Of a DNA stretch of 64,000 nt, positions 52,762 to 64,000 are shown piece after piece. A program made the position numbers and the translations under genes. Each line of letters begins with the position of its first letter. Positions within the stretch are counted from its first letter, which is position 1. The notes under the pieces were generated by a model. That model worked only from the letters and a program-made list of their open reading frames with translations. It was not told where the DNA came from and ran no database searches. The stretch covers positions 1 to 64,000 of the forward strand of contig JAQVHZ010000009.1 in NCBI GenBank assembly GCA_028695965.1, read 5' to 3'. This DNA is from Thermoguttaceae bacterium. GTDB lineage: Bacteria > Planctomycetota > Planctomycetia > Pirellulales > Thermoguttaceae.

Positions 52762-53745
52762 TCAGTTAGATTGGTTTGTGGAGACGTCGCGTCCGAGTTC
52801 TTTCAGCATGAGCCGGTCGGAGCGGATCGTCGCGCTGGATACGGTGGTGAGCATATTGCCGGTGATCGTCGCGGAGGCGCCGGCGCAAAATGCGCGCTTG
52901 CCGTCGCGGCTCAAGAGCGCGCGTCCTGCGGCGAGCCGGACGTCGGTGGTCGGGACGATCAGCCGAAAGATCGCGACGATTCTCAGAATCTCGGATTCTT
53001 GGAGCGTCGGGGCGTCTTCTAAGGGCGAGCCCTTGATCGGGATCAGGGCGTTCAGCGGAATCGAATCGACTTGGCATTCCGCAAGCGCGAGCGCCATGTC
53101 GACGCGGTCTTGCCACGTTTCGCCGAGTCCAAAGATCCCTCCGGAACAAACGCGCAGTCCGACGGCTTTGGCGTTCTTGATCGTTTCGATCTTTTGGTCG
53201 AACGAGTGGGTCGTGCAGATCTGCGGAAAGAACCGTCTCGACGTTTCGACGTTGTGATGATAGGTCGTTACGCCAACGTCTTTTAAGCGCTTGAGCTGTT
53301 CGAGCGTCAGGAACCCCATTGAGGCGCACAGGCTGATCGACGTTTTTTCTTTCATGAGCGCATAAGCGCGTAGCGCGCGTTCGAATTCTTCGCCGCCGAG
53401 CGCTCTTCCGGAGGTAACGAGCGCGAATCGATCGACGCCCTCGCGTTCGTGCGCTTGGCACGCTTCGAGCAGTTTTTCTTCGGACAGGAGCGGGTGAACG
53501 GCGCAGTCGGTATCGTGCCGCGACGCCTGGGCGCAGAATTTGCAGTCTTCCGAACATCGTCCGCTCTTCGCGTTGACAATAGCGCACAATTCGACGCGAT
53601 TTCCGACGAGCTTTTCGCGCGCATAATCCGCAGCGGCGCATAACGCGTCGAGATCGCCGCTTATAAGGGGCTCTAAGTCGTCTTGGGAGGTCAGGCGTTT
53701 CCCTTCGACAATTTCTCGCGCGAGCGCTTGAAAATATTGCGTCAT
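52762..53745 (-). CDS. bioB: Biotin synthase
   Basis: A 327-residue radical SAM enzyme that inserts sulfur into dethiobiotin. The SAM-cluster cysteines are CxxxCxxC at 64, 68 and 71 (GRCSEDCKFCAQ). Conserved BioB blocks include YHHNVETS, CSGGIFGLGETW and ALIPIKGSPLE. It heads a two-gene unit with birA. No other bio genes are in the window. Confidence 0.95.
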   Translation of the reverse strand: MTQYFQALAREIVEGKRLTSQDDLEPLISGDLDALCAAADYAREKLVGNRVELCAIVNAKSGRCSEDCKFCAQASRHDTDCAVHPLLSEEKLLEACQAHEREGVDRFALVTSGRALGGEEFERALRAYALMKEKTSISLCASMGFLTLEQLKRLKDVGVTTYHHNVETSRRFFPQICTTHSFDQKIETIKNAKAVGLRVCSGGIFGLGETWQDRVDMALALAECQVDSIPLNALIPIKGSPLEDAPTLQESEILRIVAIFRLIVPTTDVRLAAGRALLSRDGKRAFCAGASATITGNMLTTVSSATIRSDRLMLKELGRDVSTNQSN

Positions 53746-53913
53746 ATCATGATTCCGCCGGCTAGGCGCGTTGTGTTATTCTTGCGTTGCGCTTGATTTA
53801 TGCGCGCTTTTCTGAGAATGATACTCTTTTTTGAGGAATTGTCAACTTAGCCGCCGGGTAAGGTTGACGAGCTGCGCGCCCCGGCGTCGGTCTTGTTCGA
53901 GAAGACAAAAAAA

Positions 53914-53942
53914 CCGCGTCTACAAGTTCATTGTAAACGCGG
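53914..53942 (-). terminator. Terminator after second DUF1559-associated lipoprotein
   Basis: CCGCGTCTACA and TGTAAACGCGG form a stem with one mismatch, followed by a T-run on the minus strand. Confidence 0.8.
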
Positions 53943-53978
53943 CTGTAATTTAGTCGCTTAAAATGGGGTTTTGTGCGA

Positions 53979-54449
53979 TTACTGGGGGATTTTGACGGCG
54001 TCGCCGACGTCAAGCGTGAAGGTCTGGTTCTTTTCGTCGGTAACGGTGATTGTCAGATCGGTAGTATTTTCCAACATGTATTTTTTGTCGACAAGTTGGT
54101 AGAATTGACCTGGCGGGTCGTCTTCATTGATTTGCGGATTTTCAATGAGCGTTTTCATCACAGTTACTTTGTACGTGTCGGGGGCCATTCCTTCGTGCTT
54201 GCCCAAGGTCATGACCTTGATGACGCCTTGCTCGTCGGTCGCTCCGCCGCATGACCACTGCTTGTTCGCTTCGGTCGACGGATAGAAGCTGACGAGCGCT
54301 TCGGCGAGCGGGGCGCCCCCTTGGGTAATTGTAACGCTGACGGGCACGAGTTTAGGCATACCGTCAGGCTTTTTTTCGCCGCCGCACCCGCAGCAGAGAA
54401 CTGCGCAGCAAAGGAACGCCAATGCGGATAATGTAAGCTTATTCATCAT
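53979..54449 (-). CDS. Small lipoprotein paired with second DUF1559 protein
   Basis: A 156-residue protein with a signal rich in cysteine ending LCCGC near residue 22 and a single beta-sandwich domain (VPVSVTITQGGAPLAEALVSFYPS, YKVTVMKTL). Together with the upstream DUF1559 gene it repeats the arrangement at 17-18.6 kb. The exact lipidated cysteine is ambiguous because four lie close together. Function unknown. Confidence 0.78.
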   Translation of the reverse strand: MMNKLTLSALAFLCCAVLCCGCGGEKKPDGMPKLVPVSVTITQGGAPLAEALVSFYPSTEANKQWSCGGATDEQGVIKVMTLGKHEGMAPDTYKVTVMKTLIENPQINEDDPPGQFYQLVDKKYMLENTTDLTITVTDEKNQTFTLDVGDAVKIPQ

Positions 54450-54469
54450 GAAATCTCCTGTCGTTGATA

Positions 54470-55633
54470 TCAGAGCGAGCTCCTGCTTTCACCGCCCGCG
54501 CGGCTGCCGAACGCGCCCCAAACTCCATAAGGAGACGCGCCAATAGCTGACGTTGTACCATAGCCCGGCGCCGGCGTCGTCAGGGTTCCGCAGTCGATCA
54601 TTTCGGAGACGAAGGTAACCGAGCCGTCGACGCGGCAGCAGTTGACGCCGCCGTTATGGTTGCTCGCGGGCGACGCGATACCGCCGGAGTAGTACGGGGA
54701 AACGCTTCCGACCAAGCAAGACGGCGAGTTCGGAGGCAGGATGGTGGTGAAGGAGCATCCGTCGGTGAGTCGACCAGCCCAACGCGTGTGACCGCGCCAG
54801 TTGTTGTAGTAGTTGCCGGTCAGCATACGTTGGTCGGTTGAGCTGCGCATATTCAGGCAGGAAGTTGGATTGCCCGCCAGAGTTTCGTAGCTGTGTCCGA
54901 GATAGAAGGACCCTTTGACCAAACCGTCGTTACTGGTGGTCACTTCGCCAATGCCAGTGCTCGTGTGGGTAACGAGTTCGCTGATCATCGCCGTGTTGCT
55001 CGTGCCGTCGGTGCAGGCTGCCATTGAGAGCCATTGTCTGGTGATGAACATCCCGCGCATCCCGGAGCTGTCGGGCGTGTTGTTTCTCCAGCAGGAGTCG
55101 CCGTTGCAGCATCCGTAGTTTGCTTTCACTTGCCCGGAGTTGCTCGGCGTTTTCGCGCTGGCGTCCGACGGACAGACCAAGGCAGGAATTACCGTCGTAT
55201 AGAGCGGTCTCAGATGAGCGAGGTTCGTGTTGTCGTTAAGCCACGGAACGGGCCAACGACCGTCAGAGCGAGATTCGCATTCGGAGGTGAAGATTTGGTA
55301 AAGCGACGATTGTTCAACGAACGGGGTGATGAAGAAGGTCGGTCCCCAAACGTAGCTGTGTCCAATTTCCGTGTTTGTGTTTCCACAGCAACGGCACATT
55401 CCGCCCCAACGACCAGCTGGGAAAACGCCGTGCGTATCGTGATAGTTTTGGAAACCGAGCGCCAATTGTTTCAAGTTGTTCGTACATTGCATACGACGCG
55501 CCGCCTCACGAGCCGCTTGAACGGCGGGAAGCAGGAGCCCAATCAAGATGCCGATGATCGCAATAACGACCAGGAGTTCAACGAGGGTAAAACCGTTACG
55601 TTTGGTTCCCCTCTTGGTTAAGATTGTATTCAT
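54470..55633 (-). CDS. DUF1559 pseudopilin-like protein 2
   Basis: A 387-residue paralogue of the DUF1559 protein at 17.5 kb. It has the prepilin signal ([15 protein letters not shown] begins at residue 15), the [17 protein letters not shown] block and the late H-x9-DG motif ([12 protein letters not shown]). Its lipoprotein partner follows 20 bases after the stop. A minus-strand extended -10 lies about 110 bases upstream of the ATG. Confidence 0.92.
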   Translation of the reverse strand: MNTILTKRGTKRNGFTLVELLVVIAIIGILIGLLLPAVQAAREAARRMQCTNNLKQLALGFQNYHDTHGVFPAGRWGGMCRCCGNTNTEIGHSYVWGPTFFITPFVEQSSLYQIFTSECESRSDGRWPVPWLNDNTNLAHLRPLYTTVIPALVCPSDASAKTPSNSGQVKANYGCCNGDSCWRNNTPDSSGMRGMFITRQWLSMAACTDGTSNTAMISELVTHTSTGIGEVTTSNDGLVKGSFYLGHSYETLAGNPTSCLNMRSSTDQRMLTGNYYNNWRGHTRWAGRLTDGCSFTTILPPNSPSCLVGSVSPYYSGGIASPASNHNGGVNCCRVDGSVTFVSEMIDCGTLTTPAPGYGTTSAIGASPYGVWGAFGSRAGGESRSSL

Positions 55634-55746
55634 TTCTGTTCTCCTAAAAAATGAACGAATAATACGCAGTGTGCGATTAATCTAAGGGGATACGGCTGAA
55701 TCTGAATGAAGCTGCTCGCATAATAAACGCGTCTGACTCCAACGTT

Positions 55747-55755
55747 ATTATAACA
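55747..55755 (-). promoter_or_regulatory. Extended -10 for DUF1559 gene 2
   Basis: On the minus strand TGTTATAAT reads as an extended -10 (TGn plus TATAAT) upstream of the gene. No clear -35. Confidence 0.4.
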
Positions 55756-55918
55756 TTATCGACTTGCAATTACCAGCGAGTAATAATTTTTAGTTGTTGC
55801 CGGCTTAATGCGTCCTATAATGTTTAACTTATGGATTATCTTGGTTGTTACGTTAAATGACGCAGAAAAAGCGGATTTGATCATAATATTTTGTTGATTA
55901 GAGGGAGACTCCATAAAA

Positions 55919-55953
55919 AAACGCGAATAGACCTTACTGAATCTATTCGCGTT
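55919..55953 (-). terminator. Terminator after groEL
   Basis: AACGCGAATAGA pairs with TCTATTCGCGTT; on the minus strand it is followed by TTTTTTT. It is 45 bases beyond the groEL stop. Confidence 0.85.
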
Positions 55954-55997
55954 TTCTGTTCAATCGCTAGCGGAAGGAGTTCCGCTTGTTCGATTTA

Positions 55998-57638
<1,641 letters not shown>

Positions 57639-57728
57639 TTAAATGTCTATTAGTGTTGAGAGCAGCAGGGCCGCGCGTTCGTCTTTGTTCGACGTTACGC
57701 TGCGGGACAAACCAACTTGCTTGACGAC

Positions 57729-58064
57729 TTACTTGACGATCGCGAGGATATCGCTCTCGCGCATGAGGAGATATTCGTCTTCGCCAAATTTGAAATCCTC
57801 GCCCGCATAGGGGAGGAATAAGACGTGGTCGCCTTCTTGGACGGTGAATTTACTGCGCGTGCCGTCGTCAAGGACGCGACCGTCGCCGATCGAGACAACG
57901 ACGCCACGAGAAGGTTTGTCTTTGGCAGTGTCAGGAAGATAGAGACCGCCGGCTGTGCGTTCTTCGCTTTCGTCGCGGCGAACGACGACTCGGTCGCCGA
58001 GAGGTTGAAGTTTCATACCGCAGCATTTGGTTTCCGTCGCGGCGTCGCACTTATTCTTAGCCAT
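57729..58064 (-). CDS. groES: Co-chaperonin GroES with cysteine-rich N-terminal extension
   Basis: A 111-residue GroES. The core begins MKLQPLGDRVVVRRDESEER at residue 17 and carries the mobile loop (ERTAGGLYLPDTAKDKPSRGVV) and the roof. Before the core are 16 extra residues with three cysteines (MAKNKCDAATETKCCG). The first ATG at 58064 has AGGAG eight bases upstream, whereas the Met17 codon at 58016 has none, so the extension is probably translated. The gene precedes groEL. No CIRCE operator was seen. Confidence 0.92.
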   Translation of the reverse strand: MAKNKCDAATETKCCGMKLQPLGDRVVVRRDESEERTAGGLYLPDTAKDKPSRGVVVSIGDGRVLDDGTRSKFTVQEGDHVLFLPYAGEDFKFGEDEYLLMRESDILAIVK

Positions 58065-58604
58065 GTTTTAAACTCCTACTGGATTGTTCGAGATATTGCG
58101 GCACGACGCGCTTGGTCGCGCCGAACTAAAATAAAATTGCGATACTTGCGACGTCGGCGCCGAGCGCCATTTGGTTGCGACCGCCGAGAGGTATCGGCGC
58201 GTTGCCGCAGCGCCCGTCGTCGTCATCGCGGAACTGCTATAAAACGAAGCAAAGAGGGCGCCAATTTCGTTTTTTCCCATTAAAAATCAGAGAAACGTCG
58301 TTTTTTTTGGCGTCTTGCGGCGGAAGATTGTTGAGCGCGCGTTAAATTTCGCCGGTTTTCGACGTTGCGCGATTTGGCAATTTAGAAAAAATGGCAAAGT
58401 CAAAATGGCAGTTAGATCGGGTTTCTATGAGATTCTGAGAGCTTTTCGAGCTTGATCTTTTCAGAGGGCAAGTTTCGCCGCGCGCCGTTTTGCGCTTTTG
58501 CCCGGTTGAAAAGCGATCTTACCGCAAAAGAAAGGCGCCGATTCTATTGCGTTTTGCCAATAGAATCGCGGCGCCCGAAAGTTTTTTCATGGAAATTTCA
58601 GCGC
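58065..58604. other. 540-base intergenic region upstream of groES
   Basis: Promoter region of groES-groEL on the minus strand and, at its right end, the terminator of the HAD gene. No gene was supported and no TTAGCACTC/GAGTGCTAA pair was found. Confidence 0.45.
58534..58575 (-). terminator. Terminator after HAD hydrolase gene
   Basis: GGCGCCGATTCTATTG and CAATAGAATCGCGGCGCC form a long stem with a two-base bulge and a short loop, with T-rich sequence after it on the minus strand. Confidence 0.7.
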
Positions 58605-59324
58605 TTACTCTTCTTCCGCGCCTTGTTCTCCGTTTTCCTCTCCATTTTCTCCGTTTTGATCAGCGTTTTGGTCAGCGCCGTCGACATATCGGGACGGGAG
58701 AGGCAGGCCGGTCTTCTTGTATTCGACAAGGAAATCGTCGAACTCAATGTAATGGATCGTTTGGAACCCAAATTCCTGAGCGGCTTTAACGTTCGCTTCA
58801 AGGTCGTCGATCAGGAGGACTTCGTTCGGCTGAAGATCGGGAATTTCCCGCTTAGCGTCGTCGAAAGCAATTTGATAGATTTCAGGGAAGGGCTTGAGCG
58901 ATCGCACTTCGAAACTTGCAATTCTGTGGTTCGGGAAGAAGTCCCAGATGCGGGGGAACGCCATTTCGATATAACGCCAATGCAAGGGGTTCGTATTCGA
59001 CAGGATTCCTCGCGGGAAGTCGGTCGTCGACAGTTTGCGCGCGATGGACAGGATCGGATCGTTTGCCCAGAAGATGTCGCAGATGGCGTGAATTAAGGCG
59101 TCGCGATCAGGAGTTGATTCGAGCGACTGACAGATCATATCAAGGAATTCTTCCGTTGACTTTTCGCCGACTTCATAGCCGCGATAACGCTGTTCGTCAA
59201 AAAGGAGTTCTTGAATTTCCGCTTCTGATTTTTGCGCCAACTCGGCGAGCTGACACAACATACGATGAACGCTGAAATGAATCAGCACGTTTCCAAGGTC
59301 AAAATAGACGAATCGAATGGGCAT
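58605..59324 (-). CDS. HAD-superfamily hydrolase (YihX-like)
   Basis: A protein of about 239 residues. Motif I is YFDLGNVLI (Asp9; the second position of DxD is Gly, as in YihX-like phosphatases), motif II SNTNP, motif III Lys in SLKPFPEIY and motif IV LLIDDLEANV. These enzymes hydrolyse sugar or other small phosphates in the cytoplasm. The last 25 residues are an acidic, repetitive Asn/Gly/Glu tail (DQNADQNGENGEENGEQ) not part of the fold. The start at 59324 is chosen since motif I lies right after it; an ATG at 59357 adds 11 unlike residues. Confidence 0.85.
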   Translation of the reverse strand: MPIRFVYFDLGNVLIHFSVHRMLCQLAELAQKSEAEIQELLFDEQRYRGYEVGEKSTEEFLDMICQSLESTPDRDALIHAICDIFWANDPILSIARKLSTTDFPRGILSNTNPLHWRYIEMAFPRIWDFFPNHRIASFEVRSLKPFPEIYQIAFDDAKREIPDLQPNEVLLIDDLEANVKAAQEFGFQTIHYIEFDDFLVEYKKTGLPLPSRYVDGADQNADQNGENGEENGEQGAEEE

Positions 59325-59683
59325 TAGGTTCACTCTCAGTATGCGTTTGCTGTCCATGCGCGAACTTCGAGCGCGCAGCGAGGACGCGCGAAGCTCAAAC
59401 GATTAGAGGAAAAACGACATTTTCCTTCTAATTCCCCTCTCTCCATACTAAGATTATAAGCTTTTTTCGATTCTTTGAATAGCGGGCGCTTAGTATTTTT
59501 TTATTTGTAACGTTTTTGCGGACTTTTTCAAGCGCGGAGGCGCAAGGCTGGGATAATAAGGCGCTCTTTGACAATATTGAACGCTTTTAAAAGAGCGCGG
59601 GAAAATAAAGAAACGACGCGTCGTCCATAAGGTCGGCGCGTCGTTTGCTCGTCAATTCTTACGAATCTGCCGAAGTCGTTCCT
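59325..59683. other. 359-base region between GH2 and HAD genes
   Basis: Carries the terminator of the GH2 gene at its right part and the upstream region of the HAD gene. No gene. Confidence 0.45.
59611..59646 (-). terminator. Terminator after GH2 gene
   Basis: AAACGACGCG (59611-59620) pairs with CGCGTCGTTT (59637-59646); a T-rich tract follows on the minus strand. Confidence 0.65.
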
Positions 59684-63568
<3,885 letters not shown>

Positions 63569-63626
63569 CTAGAATCGTTAATGATAGCTTATAATGACGA
63601 AAAGCGCAGAATAAAAGAGGACGCGC

Positions 63627-64000
63627 TTAGAAATCGTCGTCGGACGCCAAGTCTTCCAATTCGACGTCGCTTTGGAAATTATCCATTGGCGAATCACTGA
63701 CGTTTTTTAAGGCGTCAATGATAGGTCCGGAATCGTCTTCTTCGATAGCGGGCGGTTCGGGCAGGTCTTCGGGCGACAGATTTGCCGCTTCGAAGACTTT
63801 GTCGATCGTGCTGTCGACGAGTTCGTCCATCTCTTGTCGGAGTTCTTCAGAGGATTTGAATTCTTCGACTTCGAGGGGCGGATCCGGATGATCAATTTTG
63901 AAGTACAGTCTTCCGATAGAAAATTCAGAGCCGAACGGAACGTTGACTCCTCTTCCTATCCTTTCGCCTTCGAAGACTGTGCCGTTTAGCGAACCGAGGT
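63627..64000 (-). CDS. FHA-domain protein, C-terminal part (cut by window edge)
   Basis: The open frame runs from the right window edge to TAA at 63627. Its first visible residues read SLNGTVFEGERIGRGVNV then PFGSEFSIGRLYFKI, which is the last part of a forkhead-associated fold (conserved S-x-N-G-T and the strand after it). FHA domains bind phosphothreonine peptides. The 67 C-terminal residues are acidic (EPPAIEEDDSGP, ELEDLASDDDF) and likely disordered. The start is outside the window. Confidence 0.75.
   Translation of the reverse strand, partial: LGSLNGTVFEGERIGRGVNVPFGSEFSIGRLYFKIDHPDPPLEVEEFKSSEELRQEMDELVDSTIDKVFEAANLSPEDLPEPPAIEEDDSGPIIDALKNVSDSPMDNFQSDVELEDLASDDDF

Larger units (their letters stand above)
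55634..55997. other. 364-base region between DUF1559 gene and groEL
   Basis: Holds the DUF1559 upstream region (promoter at 55747-55755) and the groEL terminator at 55919-55953. Otherwise AT-rich and featureless. Confidence 0.5.

Noticed and set aside
58065-58440. CIRCE operator upstream of groES
   Set aside because: The TTAGCACTC-N9-GAGTGCTAA pair was looked for and not found.

Overview
The window reads as a chromosomal segment of a planctomycete (Planctomycetota). The markers are two DUF1559 pseudopilin-like proteins (prepilin-type N-terminus plus the C-terminal H-x9-DG motif), each followed by a small lipoprotein, a DUF1573 protein, a DUF4129/DUF4350 membrane protein, an HzsA-related di-heme secreted protein, a twin-arginine Gfo/Idh/MocA oxidoreductase and LpxD/LpxI lipid A enzymes. 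A group-B-like [FeFe]-hydrogenase and a lnu(C)-like lincosamide nucleotidyltransferase point to an anaerobic, probably gut-associated lineage; that is inference. The sequence is GC-rich except for an AT-rich island at about 28.7-29.7 kb.

Layout. 1-120: 3' end of a probable transposase. 0.6-8.1 kb: a membrane protein, two tandem DUF4129-DUF4350 fusion genes and rlmN. 8.4-11.7 kb: an exported metzincin-type protease with a long Ala/Glu/Lys-rich insertion before its zinc site. 11.8-19.9 kb (minus strand): hydrogenase, HEAT-repeat protein, oxidoreductase, lipoprotein + DUF1559 pair, alpha/beta hydrolase. 20-23.7 kb (minus): lpxD, two tandem lpxI copies and rpsT. 24.1-28.3 kb (minus): TPR protein, lipoprotein, hypothetical. 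28.45-29.7 kb: tRNA-Leu(CAA), lnu(C)-like gene and a truncated, frameshifted hsdS. 30.3-34.0 kb: dapA, ruvA-ruvB-panC. 34.1-43.1 kb: VOC protein, cupin, DUF167, LRR lipoprotein, zinc-ribbon membrane protein, GGQ release-factor-like protein, S1-domain protein, DUF1573. 43.3-48.1 kb: DnaK-like chaperone, MATE transporter and two tandem small membrane proteins, one broken. 48.4-53.7 kb: HzsA-related protein, then bioB-birA. 54-58 kb (minus): second DUF1559/lipoprotein pair and groES-groEL. 58.6-64 kb (minus): HAD hydrolase, secreted GH2 beta-galactosidase with a LamG-like insertion, and the 3' part of an FHA-domain gene cut by the window edge.

The most distinctive signal is repeated local tandem duplication that leaves chimeric scars. 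At 4.3 kb the second DUF4129-DUF4350 copy begins with a diverged copy of the rlmN 5' end. At 21.0 kb a 16-codon chimeric ORF joins the hydrolase start to the lpxD end between the two lpxI copies. At 46.8-48.3 kb two small membrane-protein genes are repeated with their upstream flanks. The acquired lnu(C)/hsdS fragment beside tRNA-Leu and the protease insertion are the other main points. No CRISPR array, complete insertion sequence, rRNA or phage module was seen.
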